Part shown: piece by piece, positions 1 through 10,906 of the stretch | How the letters are laid out: each line of letters opens with the position of its first letter | How positions within the stretch are numbered: position 1 is the stretch's first letter | NCBI GenBank assembly: GCA_026399375.1 | Contig: JAPLRD010000035.1 | Coordinates: 43,710-107,709 of the forward strand | Direction: 5' to 3' | Length of the DNA stretch: 64,000 bases | Source: Pseudomonadota bacterium | GTDB taxonomy: Bacteria; Pseudomonadota; Gammaproteobacteria; Burkholderiales; SG8-39 | The notes under the pieces: model-generated | Told to the model about the DNA's origin: nothing | Seen by the model: only the letters and a program-made list of their open reading frames with translations | Databases searched by the model: none | Made by a program: the position numbers and the translations under genes

Positions 1-1
1 G

Positions 2-415
2 CATTTCGACTGGGTGCACTCGGTTGCGCGCGAAAAAATCGCGCAGCGCCTCTCGCAGGCGCGCCCGGAGCAACTCGCGCCGCTCGAGATCTGCCTGCAG
101 GTTAACGTCAGCGGCGAAGCAAGCAAGAGCGGCGTGGCGCCGGAAGAGGTGCGCGCGCTGGCGGAGACCGTGCGTGCGTTGCCACGGCTCAGGCTGCGCG
201 GCCTGATGGCCGTTCCAGAGCCCAGCGACAACGTCGATCTGCAACGCGGGCGCTTTCGCAGTCTGCGCCTGCTGCAGGAGGAATTGAACGGCGCGGGCTT
301 CGGACTGGACACCCTGTCGATGGGAATGTCGCAGGATCTGGAGGCGGCGGTCATGGAAGGCGCTACCATCGTGCGCGTAGGTACCGCCATTTTCGGCGAA
401 AGGGTCAAGACGTGA
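2..415 (+). CDS. yggS: YggS-family PLP homeostasis protein, 5' truncated by window edge
   Basis: C-terminal sequence GLMAVPEPSDN...LSMGMSQDLEAAVMEGATIVRVGTAIFGER is typical of YggS/PROSC; directly upstream of proC. Confidence 0.93.
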   Translation, partial: HFDWVHSVAREKIAQRLSQARPEQLAPLEICLQVNVSGEASKSGVAPEEVRALAETVRALPRLRLRGLMAVPEPSDNVDLQRGRFRSLRLLQEELNGAGFGLDTLSMGMSQDLEAAVMEGATIVRVGTAIFGERVKT

Positions 416-1221
416 ACATTACCTTCATCGGCGGCGGGAACATGGCTGCAGCCCTGATCGGTGGGCTCGTTGCCAAGGGACACGCGGGCAGCGCTATTCG
501 AGTGGTAGAGATTCAGGCCGAGGCGCGCGAGCGACTGGCCGTCCGGCACGGTGTCGACTGCGCAGTCAGCGTCGGCGCGCCGCTCGGCGACGTGGTGGTG
601 CTGGCGGTGAAGCCGCAGCAAATGCGGGCCGCAGCGGAGTCTTTGCGAACACTGCTCGAACGCCAACTGGTGATCACCATTGCGGCAGGCATCCGCCTCG
701 TTGATTTGTCGCGCTGGCTGGGTGGCTACCGCACCTTGGTGCGCTGCATGCCGAATACTCCGGCGCTCATCGGCGCCGGGTTCAGCGGCCTGTATGCGGC
801 CGTCGAGGTCGGCGCCGACCAGCGGGCCCAGGCCGAATCGATCTTGGGCGCCGTCGGGTCCACGCTCTGGGTCGCCGAGGAGGCCATGCTGGATCCCGTC
901 ACCGCGATTTCGGGCAGCGGCCCGGCTTACGTGTTCTACTTTATCGAGGCGCTGCAGCAGTCGGCGCGTGAAATGGGCTTCTCCGCCGCCGATGCGCGCA
1001 AACTGGCGGTGGAGACTTTTCTCGGCACCGCCAGGCTCGCCGCGCAGAGTCCGGAAGACGTGAAGCTGCTGCGCGAGCGCGTCACCTCCAAGGGCGGAAC
1101 CACCGAGCGCGCGCTTGCCAGCATGGAGTCCGACCGGGTCAAGGACCTGATCGTGCGCGCGCTGCACACGGCCAACGAGCGCGCCCACGAGCTGGGCGAA
1201 CAACTGGGCAGGGAGACATAA
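412..1221 (+). CDS. proC: Pyrroline-5-carboxylate reductase
   Basis: MNITFIGGGNMAAALIGGL Rossmann start; SGSGPAYVFYFIEAL motif. Confidence 0.96.
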   Translation: MNITFIGGGNMAAALIGGLVAKGHAGSAIRVVEIQAEARERLAVRHGVDCAVSVGAPLGDVVVLAVKPQQMRAAAESLRTLLERQLVITIAAGIRLVDLSRWLGGYRTLVRCMPNTPALIGAGFSGLYAAVEVGADQRAQAESILGAVGSTLWVAEEAMLDPVTAISGSGPAYVFYFIEALQQSAREMGFSAADARKLAVETFLGTARLAAQSPEDVKLLRERVTSKGGTTERALASMESDRVKDLIVRALHTANERAHELGEQLGRET

Positions 1222-1794
1222 ATGCTCAACCAGATTCTGCGTTTTCTGCTGGACACGGTCTTCGGGTTCTTCGTCTTCGTGCTGCTGGCGCGCTTTTATC
1301 TGCAATTGCTGCGCGCGCCGTTTCGCAATCCTCTGGGCCAGTTCGTCACCGCCCTGACCAACTGGCTGGTCCTGCCGGCGCGTCGTTTCATTCCGGGCAT
1401 GTTCGGACTGGATATGGCCAGTTTTCTGCTCGCATGGCTGCTTGAAGCGCTGCTGCTGTTTCTGCTCTATTTTCTCAGGGGGGGAAGCGTGGTCGGGACC
1501 TCCGGACTGGCGGTGGGGATTTTCTTCAGCCTCGGCCTGCTCGAACTGGCGCGCTTCAGCCTGTATCTCCTGATCGGCGTTATCCTGATTCAGGCGGTGA
1601 TCAGCTGGATCAATCCTTATGCACCGCTGGCGCCGCTGTTCAATACGCTTACCGGCCCTTTCTTGCGGCCGTTCCGTCGCTTGATTCCGCCCATAGGCAA
1701 CGTGGATCTGTCGCCGCTGTTTGCGCTGGTCGCGGCGCAGCTGCTTTTGATTCCACTGGAATACGTCGCGCGCTCGGTGTCGCTGCTGCTTTGA
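1222..1794 (+). CDS. YggT family membrane protein
   Basis: Hydrophobic, two repeated YggT domains (VISWINPYAPLAPLFNTLTGPFLRPFRRLIPPIGNVDLSPL); downstream of proC. Confidence 0.92.
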   Translation: MLNQILRFLLDTVFGFFVFVLLARFYLQLLRAPFRNPLGQFVTALTNWLVLPARRFIPGMFGLDMASFLLAWLLEALLLFLLYFLRGGSVVGTSGLAVGIFFSLGLLELARFSLYLLIGVILIQAVISWINPYAPLAPLFNTLTGPFLRPFRRLIPPIGNVDLSPLFALVAAQLLLIPLEYVARSVSLLL

Positions 1795-2084
1795 GCTGGT
1801 ACAAGACCGGCGGCGACGGCGTCACCATTCAGATCCACGCCCAGCCCGGCGCGAAACGCACCGAAATTTCCGGATTGCATGGCGATTGTCTCAAGTTGCG
1901 CCTGGCCTCGCCCCCCGTGGACGGGAAAGCGAATGAATGCCTGATCGAGTTTCTTGCATCGCGCCTGGGTGTGAGGCGGGCTCAGGTGAGCATAGTTCGG
2001 GGAGCAAGCTCGCGCCGCAAGACGGTGTTCGTGGCGGTGGCGGGGCTGGACCCCGCGGTCCTGCTCGAGGTCGGCGGCGCGTAG
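1791..2084 (+). CDS. DUF167/YggU family protein
   Basis: IHAQPGAKRTEISGLHGD...LRLASPPVDGKANECLIEFLA motif. Confidence 0.9.
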   Translation: MSWYKTGGDGVTIQIHAQPGAKRTEISGLHGDCLKLRLASPPVDGKANECLIEFLASRLGVRRAQVSIVRGASSRRKTVFVAVAGLDPAVLLEVGGA

Positions 2085-2111
2085 TATTTCCGCGCCTGCT
2101 TCAGACCGTGT

Positions 2112-3302
2112 TCAGTCGGTCTTGGCGTCGTAGACGATCTGGCCCTGCACCAGCGTATAGCGCACCTTGCCTGGCAACTCGATCCCGAGAAAGGGCGTGT
2201 TCTTGCCCTGGCTTCTCAGCCCGGCTGCGCTCACCTTCCGATACTCTTCCGCATCGAATATGCAGATATCCGCCGTATGGCCGACGGACAGATGACCGCT
2301 GTCCAGGTTGAGCACCCGTGCAGCGTCATGCGTGACGCGGGCGAGCGCCTGAACCAGCGGTACCTTCATTTCAATCGCCCATTTCAACGTGAGTGGCAGC
2401 AAAAGTTCCAGACCCGTCGCACCGGCTTCCGATTCGCCGAATGGCAGCAGCTTGGAGTCCTCGTCCACGGGCGTATGGTCGGAGCAGAGCGCATCGATGG
2501 TGCCGTCCTTCAGCCCCTCGCGCAGGGCGTCGCGATCGCGCCCGCTGCGCAGCGGCGGCGACAGGTGGCAATGCGAATCGAAGTAGCCCAGGTCCATTTC
2601 CGACAGGTGCGCGTGGTGGATGCCGGCATCGCAGCTCAGCTTCAGCCCCTCGCGCTTGGCCGCGCGCACCATCGCCACGCCTTCGCGGGTCGACAGGCGG
2701 CACAGGTGGACTCGTGCGCCGGTGGCGCGCGTCACTTCGATGATGGTCGCAATGGCGATGGTCTCGGCAAAGGCGGGGATCCCCGGCAAACCCAAACGTG
2801 TCGCCACTTCACCGTCGTGCGCGACGCCGTCTTTCGACAGGTAACCGTCCTGCGGGCGCAGCCAGACGCAAAAACCGAATGTGGCGGCATATTGCAGCGC
2901 GCGCCACAGCACCTGATTGTCCTTCAGCGGCACATCGGCATGGGAGAAGCCGACGCAGCCGGCGTCGCGCAATTCCGCCATCTCGGTAAGCTGTTCGCCG
3001 GCCAGGCCGATGGTGAGCGCGCCGATCGGGTACACGTGCGCCAGATTGAGCGTCTTGGCGCGGTGCTTGAGCATTTCCACCAGCCCGGGTTCATCCAGCG
3101 GTGGGTCGGTATCGGGCGGACAGGCGAGGCTGGTTACGCCGCCCGCGACCGCGGCCAACATTTCCGATTCGAGCGTCGCTTTGTATTCGAAGCCCGGCTC
3201 GCGCAGGCGCGCCGCGAGGTCGACCGCGACATAAACGTCGGTCCTGGCGTCGATGTTGTTCTTGGGGTCGATCAGGCGACCATTCTTGATATGAATTTTC
3301 AT
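2112..3302 (-). CDS. Dihydroorotase-like protein (PyrC'/PyrX type, probably non-catalytic)
   Basis: Dihydroorotase fold sequence next to pyrB; the metal-binding HxH is absent (DLAARLREPG where active enzymes have D-H-x-H-x-REPG); about 30 aa missing near the N-terminus. Confidence 0.9.
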   Translation of the reverse strand: MKIHIKNGRLIDPKNNIDARTDVYVAVDLAARLREPGFEYKATLESEMLAAVAGGVTSLACPPDTDPPLDEPGLVEMLKHRAKTLNLAHVYPIGALTIGLAGEQLTEMAELRDAGCVGFSHADVPLKDNQVLWRALQYAATFGFCVWLRPQDGYLSKDGVAHDGEVATRLGLPGIPAFAETIAIATIIEVTRATGARVHLCRLSTREGVAMVRAAKREGLKLSCDAGIHHAHLSEMDLGYFDSHCHLSPPLRSGRDRDALREGLKDGTIDALCSDHTPVDEDSKLLPFGESEAGATGLELLLPLTLKWAIEMKVPLVQALARVTHDAARVLNLDSGHLSVGHTADICIFDAEEYRKVSAAGLRSQGKNTPFLGIELPGKVRYTLVQGQIVYDAKTD

Positions 3303-3307
3303 CTGAT

Positions 3308-4255
3308 TCAGTTCCCCGCCAGTATGCTCATCACCGCCATCCTGACGGCGATGCCGAACGTCACCTGCGACAGGATGACCGCATGCGCGCCGTCGGCGAC
3401 CGCCGAGTCGATCTCCACGCCGCGGTTCAACGGCCCCGGGTGCATGACGATGGCGTCGGGTTTGGCCAGAGCCAGTTTTTCCGGGGTCAGGCCGTAGTAT
3501 TTGAAGAATTCCTGCGCCGAAGGCAGCAGCGCGCCGCGCATGCGCTCGCTTTGCAGGCGCAGCATCACCACCACGTCGACGTCGCGCAGGCCTTTTTCAA
3601 GGTCGTGATACACCGTGACGCCCAGCTTTTCCACTCCGGACGGAATCAGGGTCATGGGTCCGATCACGCGTATATCTGGCGTGCCCATGATGGTGAGGGC
3701 GTGGATGAGTGAGCGCGCCACGCGCGAATGCAGCACGTCGCCGACGATCGCCACCGAAAGGCGCGTGAAATCCTTCTTGAAGTGGCGGATGGTGTAGAGA
3801 TCGAGCAGGCCCTGGGTCGGATGGGCGTGGCGGCCGTCGCCTGCGTTGACCACGTGCAGGTGGCTGGCAACATGGCTCGCGATCAGATGCGGCGCGCCGC
3901 TCTGCGCGTGCCGGACCACGAACATGTCCGCGTGCATCGCCGAGAGATTGTCCACCGTGTCGAGCAGGGTCTCGCCCTTGGTATGCGAGGAGATCGCGAT
4001 ATTGAGGTTGATGACGTCCGCCGACAGGCGCTTGGCGGCAATCTCGAACGTGGTGCGCGTTCGAGTCGAGTTCTCGAAGAACAGATTGAACACCGATTTT
4101 CCCCGGAGCAGCGGGACCTTCTTCACCTCGCGCGCGGTGACGCCGACGAAAGAAGTAGCGGTATCCAGAATGTGGGTAAGAGTCTCCCGCGGCAGACCTT
4201 CGATGGTAAGAAGGTGCTGCAGTTCGCCTTTTTCGTTTAATTGTGGGTTACGCAT
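3308..4255 (-). CDS. pyrB: Aspartate carbamoyltransferase catalytic subunit
   Basis: [43 protein letters not shown] motifs. Confidence 0.97.
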   Translation of the reverse strand: MRNPQLNEKGELQHLLTIEGLPRETLTHILDTATSFVGVTAREVKKVPLLRGKSVFNLFFENSTRTRTTFEIAAKRLSADVINLNIAISSHTKGETLLDTVDNLSAMHADMFVVRHAQSGAPHLIASHVASHLHVVNAGDGRHAHPTQGLLDLYTIRHFKKDFTRLSVAIVGDVLHSRVARSLIHALTIMGTPDIRVIGPMTLIPSGVEKLGVTVYHDLEKGLRDVDVVVMLRLQSERMRGALLPSAQEFFKYYGLTPEKLALAKPDAIVMHPGPLNRGVEIDSAVADGAHAVILSQVTFGIAVRMAVMSILAGN

Positions 4256-4745
4256 CCATTTTCAACCTGAGTTTGCCAAATTCATCCCGGTCCAGAACCA
4301 GCATGGGTCCAGGCGGAAGCTCCAGCCTGGCGCCTATGTATTGTGCGGCGACCGGCAATTCGCGCCCGCCGCGGTCGATCAGCACGGCGAGACTGATCGA
4401 CGCCGGCCGGCCGTAGTCGAACAGTTCGTTCATCGCCCCGCGCACCGTGCGGCCGGTGTAGAGCACGTCGTCGACCAGCACGATATGGCGGCCGTCGACA
4501 TCGAAAGGAATCTGCGTCGGCTTTATCTGTGGATGCAGGCCGGTCTTGTCGAAGTCGTCGCGGTAGAACGAAATATCGAGCAGGCCCAGCGGCAGCGAAA
4601 TGCCGAGCGCGGAATGCAACTCTTCGGCCAGCCAGACGCCGCCGGTATGAATGCCGACCAGCGCGGTGTCCGCGGTCACGTGCGGTTTCAACTGCTGCAC
4701 CAACGAGGCGCACAGCGTTTCGGGATCAGGAAGAGCCAGGGTCAT
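4248..4745 (-). CDS. pyrR: Bifunctional pyr operon regulator / uracil phosphoribosyltransferase
   Basis: [30 protein letters not shown] motif; pyr operon context. Confidence 0.94.
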   Translation of the reverse strand: MTLALPDPETLCASLVQQLKPHVTADTALVGIHTGGVWLAEELHSALGISLPLGLLDISFYRDDFDKTGLHPQIKPTQIPFDVDGRHIVLVDDVLYTGRTVRGAMNELFDYGRPASISLAVLIDRGGRELPVAAQYIGARLELPPGPMLVLDRDEFGKLRLKMDA

Positions 4746-5247
4746 CGAAATAGCTTTGTAAAATGATTTGTGCCGATATTTGGTGCGCGTGCAGCTTGTG
4801 CTTGCGCCCGCCTTTTCCGGTTGCGCGCAACGCTTCTTCCGCCGAAGCCGAACTCAGGCGCTCGTCCACCAGCCTGACCGGCAGGCTGAAGCGCGACTCC
4901 AGCTGCCGCGCAAAGCGGCGACAGCGCCGGGTCATTTCGTGTTCCGTGCCGTCCATCGACAGGGGCAGCCCCACCACCAGAAAGACGGGCTTCCATTCGG
5001 CGACGAGCGCGGCAATCTGGTCCATGCGCTGCGCTTTGCCCTCGGCCGTGATCAGCGTCAGCGGATGCGCCGCGGCTATGCTCGATTCGCCCACGGCGAC
5101 GCCGGTAAACTTTTCTCCGAAGTCAAAGGCCAGCACGGTGCCGGATACCGACTTCAAGGGAAGCAATGCGCTCCCGGAAGCTGCGTCTGGTGCAGCGATG
5201 TGCAGCGGATCCCGGTCTCTTCCTGCCCCCATATGCGCCTCAAGCAT
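4726..5247 (-). CDS. ruvX: Holliday junction resolvase-like RuvX/YqgF
   Basis: [51 protein letters not shown] motifs; start at MLEAHMG preferred over longer ORF. Confidence 0.92.
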   Translation of the reverse strand: MLEAHMGAGRDRDPLHIAAPDAASGSALLPLKSVSGTVLAFDFGEKFTGVAVGESSIAAAHPLTLITAEGKAQRMDQIAALVAEWKPVFLVVGLPLSMDGTEHEMTRRCRRFARQLESRFSLPVRLVDERLSSASAEEALRATGKGGRKHKLHAHQISAQIILQSYFDDPGSS

Positions 5248-5797
5248 GTCCCGCGTCCTCGGACAGGCTGGCGAAATCCACACCCAGCAGTTCCATCGCT
5301 GCGGGCAATTTCTCCTCGGCCGGCAAGTCGAAAATGATCTGCTCGCCCGCATCCACGCTCAGCCACGCGTTCTGCCCCAGCTCGTGCTCGAGTTGCCCCG
5401 CCGCCCAGCCGGAGTAGCCCAGAGTGACCAGCATCTTGGCCGGACCGTTGCCCTTGCCCACCGCTTCGAGTATGTCTTTGGATGTCGTGAGGCCGAGGCT
5501 GTCTCCGATCTTCAACGTCGAGTGCCAGTCCCCGACAGGCTGGTGCAGCACGAAACCCCGGTCGGTTTGAACGGGTCCGCCGAAATAGACGGGGAGATCG
5601 TGGAGTTCGTGCGGTTCCAGCTTGATATTGATGCGCTCGAACAGCGCCTGGAGGCTCAGGTCGATGGGGCGATTGATCACCACCCCCAGCGCGCCCTGAT
5701 CATTGTGTTCGCAGATAAAGGTGAGGGATTTTGCAAAATAGGGATCCACCATATTCGGCATCGCAATCAGAAAATGGTGGGTGAGATCGATCGCCAC
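5240..5797 (-). CDS. YqgE/AlgH family protein
   Basis: [52 protein letters not shown]. Confidence 0.95.
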   Translation of the reverse strand: MAIDLTHHFLIAMPNMVDPYFAKSLTFICEHNDQGALGVVINRPIDLSLQALFERINIKLEPHELHDLPVYFGGPVQTDRGFVLHQPVGDWHSTLKIGDSLGLTTSKDILEAVGKGNGPAKMLVTLGYSGWAAGQLEHELGQNAWLSVDAGEQIIFDLPAEEKLPAAMELLGVDFASLSEDAGHA

Positions 5798-5835
5798 TGT
5801 GCTATTTTAAACCTTCTGGCGGAACATACACAATT

Positions 5836-7281
5836 TTGGCTCACAACCGACTGCTCTACGCGAAAACCCTAGTCTGGTTCCGGCGCGATCTGCGCGCGCA
5901 CGACCATGCCGCATTTTACCACGCGCTGAAAACCGGCCGGGCCGTCTACTGCGCCTTTGTATTCGACACCGAAATCCTGCGTTTGCTGCCGCCGCAAGCC
6001 GGAAGGCGCGTGGAATTCATCTGGCAATCGGTGCGGGAACTGGCCGAAGCGCTGCGCGATGCCGGCGGCGGCCTGCTGGTCCTGCACGGTCCGGCGCGCG
6101 AAGCAATCCCGAAGCTTGCCGCGAAGCTGGGTGTGCAGGCGGTTTTTGCCAATCGCGACTACGAGCCTTCGGCGCAGGCGCGCGACGCAGCGGTCGCCGG
6201 CGCGCTCGCGGCGCAGGGCGTGGAATTTCAGACCTGCAAAGACCAAGTGATATTCGAGGGTGCGGAACTCCTCACTCAAAGCGGCAGACCGTATTCCGTG
6301 TTCACGCCCTACAAGAACGCTTGGCTGAAAAAGCTGGATTGCGCGTCCTACTCGCCCTTCGTCACGGAAAAGCATTTCGGACGCCTGGCCAGGCCGCCGA
6401 GGCAGCCCCTGCCCCCGCTCCCGGATCTCGGGTTTGCGGCAACGAATCTGGCTCAACAGCGGGCAGGTGCCGGCATGAAGGGCGCGAAGACCTTGTTGCA
6501 CAACTTCGAAAAGCGCATCGACACCTACTCGGAGACGCGGGATTTCCCCGCGCTGGACGGTTCTTCACGCCTGTCGGTGCACCTGCGCTTCGGCACCGTA
6601 TCGATTCGAAGACTGGTGGCGCTGGCGCAGGCACGGGCCAGCCGGGGCGCCGCGGCATGGCTATCCGAACTGGTCTGGCGCGACTTCTATTTCGCCATCC
6701 TCTCGCATCACCCTGGGGTGACGGTGTCGGCGTTTCATCCAGAATACGATGCGCTCGAATTCGAAAACAGGGAGGACTACTTCGCCGCCTGGTGCGCCGG
6801 CCGAACCGGATATCCGCTGGTGGATGCCGCCATGCAGCAGATCAACCAGACCGGCTTCATGCACAATCGCCTGCGCATGGTGAGCGCCTCGTTTCTGGTG
6901 AAGGATCTGGGTATCGACTGGCGATGGGGCGAAAAATACTTCGCCGACAATCTGCTCGATTACGACCTTGCCGCCAACAACGGCGGCTGGCAATGGGCGG
7001 CGTCGACCGGATGCGACGCGCAACCCTATTTCAGAATCTTCAATCCGGTGACCCAGTCGGAGAAATTCGACGCCCGGGGAAAATTCATTCGCAACCATCT
7101 GCCGCAGCTCGCTCGCGTTCCCGACCGTTTCATCCACGCGCCGTGGAAAATGGGACAAGAGGAGCAGGAAAAGGCGGGCTGCATCTTGGGCCGCGACTAT
7201 CCGTTGCCTGTCGTCGATCACGCCGCGGCGCGTGCCAGAACGCTGGAGCGCTATGGCAAGGCCAGGAGAAACAAGGCCTAG
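5836..7281 (+). CDS. phrB: Deoxyribodipyrimidine photolyase
   Basis: LVWFRRDLRAHDHAA; ELVWRDFYF; NNGGWQWAASTGCDAQPYFRIFNP; TTG start. Confidence 0.95.
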   Translation: MAHNRLLYAKTLVWFRRDLRAHDHAAFYHALKTGRAVYCAFVFDTEILRLLPPQAGRRVEFIWQSVRELAEALRDAGGGLLVLHGPAREAIPKLAAKLGVQAVFANRDYEPSAQARDAAVAGALAAQGVEFQTCKDQVIFEGAELLTQSGRPYSVFTPYKNAWLKKLDCASYSPFVTEKHFGRLARPPRQPLPPLPDLGFAATNLAQQRAGAGMKGAKTLLHNFEKRIDTYSETRDFPALDGSSRLSVHLRFGTVSIRRLVALAQARASRGAAAWLSELVWRDFYFAILSHHPGVTVSAFHPEYDALEFENREDYFAAWCAGRTGYPLVDAAMQQINQTGFMHNRLRMVSASFLVKDLGIDWRWGEKYFADNLLDYDLAANNGGWQWAASTGCDAQPYFRIFNPVTQSEKFDARGKFIRNHLPQLARVPDRFIHAPWKMGQEEQEKAGCILGRDYPLPVVDHAAARARTLERYGKARRNKA

Positions 7282-7469
7282 ATTTCCACCATCTCGAAGT
7301 CTTCCTTGCGCGCACCGCACTCGGGGCAGGTCCAGTTGATTGGCACGTCGTCCCAACGCGTGCCTGGGAGAATACCCTCCCCCGGAGAGCCCGCGGCTTC
7401 GTCGTAGATGTAGCCGCAAATCAGGCACATCCAAGTCTTGAATTCGGGGCCGGCGGATGCTGCGCTCAT
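7278..7469 (-). CDS. Rubredoxin
   Basis: 63 aa; two CxxC-type knuckles MCLICGYIYDEAAGSPGEGI...WTCPECGARKEDFEMVE. Confidence 0.95.
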   Translation of the reverse strand: MSAASAGPEFKTWMCLICGYIYDEAAGSPGEGILPGTRWDDVPINWTCPECGARKEDFEMVEI

Positions 7470-7520
7470 GTTCTGGTGCCCGGTTTGGGTTAAAATAGCG
7501 CAGCATCTTACCTTGTTGCC

Positions 7521-8381
7521 ATGTCTTGTTCCAGCATGGCGCCCACCATGCCCTCCTCCCTGCCTCCGATCGTCCTGAGCTTCGCCGGAACCGACCCCAC
7601 CGGCGGCGCCGGCATTCAAGCCGATTTGCTCACTTTGTCGAGCATGGGATGCCACGCGCTGAGCGTCGTCACCGCCATCACCGTGCAGGACACCGCGGGG
7701 GTCGAAGACATTCTTGCGATCGAAGCCGATTGGGTCATGGATCAGGCGCGGGTGCTGCTCGAAGACATGCCGGTGGCGGCGTTCAAGATCGGAATGGTGG
7801 GAAGCGTGGAGAATTGCGCCGCCATCGCCGAGGTGGTATCGGACTATCCCGACGTGCCGCTGATCCTCGATCCCGTCCTGGCTTCGGGACGCGGCGACGA
7901 GATGGCGACCGAGGACATGATCGAGGCGATGCGTGAATTGCTGATACCGCAGACCACCATCATCACGCCGAACAGCCTGGAGGCGCGGCGCCTGGCGGAC
8001 GACGGCAGCGACGAGGAGCGCTCGCTCGAGGATTGCGCCAAGCGCATTCTGGAGATGGGTTGCGAATACGTGCTGATTACCGGCACGCACGAAAATACGC
8101 CGCAGGTGGTAAACACGCTCTATGGCCAGCAAGGCGTGATCCGTAGCGACAGTTGGCAGCGTCTGCCCGGCAGCTATCACGGATCCGGCTGCACCCTGGC
8201 CTCGGCCATCGCCGCCACGCTTGCCAACGGCCTGGACATCCCCGAGGCGGTGCGCGAAGCGCAGGAATACACCTGGCAGACGCTCAACGCCGGTTTTCGA
8301 CCAGGCATGGGACAGCACATCCCCGACCGGTTCTTTTGGGCGCGCGAAGCAGAGGATGAAGAAGCGAAGCCGGAGGAATGA
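7521..8381 (+). CDS. thiD: Hydroxymethylpyrimidine/phosphomethylpyrimidine kinase
   Basis: SFAGTDPTGGAGIQADLLTLSSMG; GSGCTLASAIAA; followed by thiE. Start could be 7536 or 7551. Confidence 0.94.
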   Translation: MSCSSMAPTMPSSLPPIVLSFAGTDPTGGAGIQADLLTLSSMGCHALSVVTAITVQDTAGVEDILAIEADWVMDQARVLLEDMPVAAFKIGMVGSVENCAAIAEVVSDYPDVPLILDPVLASGRGDEMATEDMIEAMRELLIPQTTIITPNSLEARRLADDGSDEERSLEDCAKRILEMGCEYVLITGTHENTPQVVNTLYGQQGVIRSDSWQRLPGSYHGSGCTLASAIAATLANGLDIPEAVREAQEYTWQTLNAGFRPGMGQHIPDRFFWAREAEDEEAKPEE

Positions 8382-8384
8382 AGC

Positions 8385-9023
8385 GTGAAGCGCAAGCTTG
8401 CAGGTTTGTACGCAGTCACCCCGGACGAGCCCGGCACGCAAGTCCTGGTGAGCAAGGTCGGCCAGGCCTTGCGCGGCGGCGCCACTGTCGTCCAGTACCG
8501 CAACAAGACCGCGGGTCGCGAACTGCGGCTCGAGCAGGGGCGCGCGCTTGCCGCGCTGTGCCGGCAAGCGGATGCCTGCTTTATCGTCAACGACGATCTC
8601 GCGCTCGCGCTGGAACTCGATGCCGACGGCCTGCACTGGGGCGGCGAGGACGGCGACCTGGCGGCGGCGAGAAAGCAGCTGGGACCAACCAGGCTGCTAG
8701 GCGCCTCCTGCTATGACAGAATCGAACTCGCGCAGGCTGCGGTGCTGGCAAACGTGGATTACCTCGCGTTCGGCAGCGTTTTCAGTTCCCCCACGAAACC
8801 TGCCGCAGTGCGCGCGCCGCTCGCCATCTTTTCCGAGGCGCGGCGCAGATTTTCGCTGCCGCTTGTGGCAATCGGCGGCATTACGCTGCAAAATGCGCCC
8901 CAGGTGTTCGCCGCCGGGGCGGACGCAGTGGCCGTGATCAGCGACCTGTTCGATGCCGGCGACATCGCCGAGCGCGCAGCCGGTTATACCCGACTTTCTC
9001 AACAACAGCGGATGCAGCAATGA
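8385..9023 (+). CDS. thiE: Thiamine phosphate synthase
   Basis: [73 protein letters not shown]. Confidence 0.95.
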   Translation: MKRKLAGLYAVTPDEPGTQVLVSKVGQALRGGATVVQYRNKTAGRELRLEQGRALAALCRQADACFIVNDDLALALELDADGLHWGGEDGDLAAARKQLGPTRLLGASCYDRIELAQAAVLANVDYLAFGSVFSSPTKPAAVRAPLAIFSEARRRFSLPLVAIGGITLQNAPQVFAAGADAVAVISDLFDAGDIAERAAGYTRLSQQQRMQQ

Positions 9024-10300
9024 GCAATGAAGCCTTATTTGCCAGAGCCCAGCAATTCATTCCCGCCGGAGTCAATTCCCCGGTGCGGGCGTTTCGCGCC
9101 GTGGGCGGTGCGCCGCGCTTTATCGCGCGCGGCGAAGGCGCCTGCATGTGGGACACCGAGGGCAGGCGTTATATCGATTACATCGGCTCCTGGGGAGCGC
9201 TGGTGGCTGGTCACGCGCACCCGGATGTCGTGGCCGCATTGTGCGCGGCGGCCAAGAAAGGCCTCTCTTTTGGCGCTCCGACCGAGGCCGAAATCGAAAT
9301 GGCCGAACTGTTGTGCAAATTGCTCCCGGGCATGGAAATGGTGCGTCTGGTTAGTTCCGGCACCGAAGCAACCATGACGGCGCTGCGCCTCGCGCGCGGT
9401 TATACCGGCCGCAGCCGTTTCATCAAGTTCGAGGGCTGTTATCACGGCCACGCCGACGGATTACTGGTGAAGGCCGGCTCGGGCGCGCTCACATTCGGCC
9501 AGCCGAGTTCCTCGGGCGTTCCGCCGGAAATCGCCGCCCATACGCTGGTGCTCGACTACAACGACGCGGAGCAGCTGGCGCGCACTTTTGCCGAATGCGG
9601 CAATGATATAGCTGCGGTGATCGTGGAAACGGTCGTCGGCAACATGAACCTCATCGCACCCAAGCCCGAATTTCTGCGCGCCATGCGCGAGCTGTGCACC
9701 AAACACGGTGCAGTGCTGATATTGGACGAGGTGATGACCGGCTTTCGCGTGGGTTTGACCGGCGCACAGGGACGCTACGGGATAACGCCCGACCTGACTA
9801 CGCTGGGCAAAGTCATAGGCGGCGGGATGCCGGTGGGCGCGTTCGGCGGTCGGCGCGAAATCATGCAGAAAATTGCGCCGCTGGGTCCCGTCTACCAGGC
9901 GGGCACGCTGTCCGGCAATCCGGTGGCGGTAGCAGCCGGTTTGGCCACGCTGAAGCTGGTACAGGCTCCGGGCTTTTACGAAAAACTCGGCGCCAGTACG
10001 CGCGCACTGACCGACGGTCTGGCGGCTGCGGCAAAAAAACACGGCGTGGTATTTTCGGCACAGGCGATCGGCGGCATGTTCGGCATCTATTTCCGCGCCG
10101 GCGTTCCTCAGACCTTTGCCGAAGTCATGCAGTGCGACAAAGAGCTGTTCAACCGCTTCTTCCACGCCATGCTCGATCGCGGCGTGCACTTCGCGCCTTC
10201 GGCTTATGAAGCGGGTTTCGTCTCCGCGGCGCACAGCGAGAAGGACATTGCCGAAACCCTGAGCGCAGCAGATGCGGTGTTTGCGGCTCTGGCCAAGTAG
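9020..10300 (+). CDS. hemL: Glutamate-1-semialdehyde 2,1-aminomutase
   Basis: [62 protein letters not shown]. Confidence 0.97.
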   Translation: MSNEALFARAQQFIPAGVNSPVRAFRAVGGAPRFIARGEGACMWDTEGRRYIDYIGSWGALVAGHAHPDVVAALCAAAKKGLSFGAPTEAEIEMAELLCKLLPGMEMVRLVSSGTEATMTALRLARGYTGRSRFIKFEGCYHGHADGLLVKAGSGALTFGQPSSSGVPPEIAAHTLVLDYNDAEQLARTFAECGNDIAAVIVETVVGNMNLIAPKPEFLRAMRELCTKHGAVLILDEVMTGFRVGLTGAQGRYGITPDLTTLGKVIGGGMPVGAFGGRREIMQKIAPLGPVYQAGTLSGNPVAVAAGLATLKLVQAPGFYEKLGASTRALTDGLAAAAKKHGVVFSAQAIGGMFGIYFRAGVPQTFAEVMQCDKELFNRFFHAMLDRGVHFAPSAYEAGFVSAAHSEKDIAETLSAADAVFAALAK

Positions 10301-10363
10301 CCGGGCGAAGCGAAGTTCCGCTCAGGCACGCGCGGCCGAGCTTTCCCGGCACGCAGGCCGGCG

Positions 10364-10792
10364 CTAGCGCGGTTTGAGGTTGTCGCGGATTTCGCGCAGC
10401 AGCATCACTTCTTCCGGCGGTTCGGCCGGCGCTGGGGCGGGTGCGGCGGCATCGGCGCGCTTCAGTTTGTTGATCCATCGCACCAGCAGAAAAATAATAA
10501 ACGCGAGAATGATGAAGTTGATCGAGATGGTGAGGAAGTTGCCGTAGGCGAATACGGGCACGCCGGCTTTCTTGACCGCCTCCAGCGTTGCTGCGGTGCC
10601 GGGCGGAATGTCCTTGAGCGCGACAAAGTAGTTGGAGAAATCCAACCCGCCAAGCACCCGCCCGACGACCGGCATTATCAGGTCGTTCACGACCGAATCC
10701 ACGATCTTGCCGAACGCGGCGCCGATGATCACGCCGACCGCCAGATCGATTACATTGCCCTTGATGGCGAATTCCTTGAATTCCTTTAGCAT
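10364..10792 (-). CDS. mscL: Large-conductance mechanosensitive channel
   Basis: [44 protein letters not shown]; true start lies inside the longer ORF 10364..12106. Confidence 0.97.
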   Translation of the reverse strand: MLKEFKEFAIKGNVIDLAVGVIIGAAFGKIVDSVVNDLIMPVVGRVLGGLDFSNYFVALKDIPPGTAATLEAVKKAGVPVFAYGNFLTISINFIILAFIIFLLVRWINKLKRADAAAPAPAPAEPPEEVMLLREIRDNLKPR

Positions 10793-10906
10793 CGCGTCAG
10801 CTCCCTTTTCAACGGCAGGCGATTGATACATTCTCGTGCCTGCATCGAGGGCAGATTCTAGCAGTCGGGGCATGATGACGGCATCTACGTACCAGGCAGC
10901 AATAAT

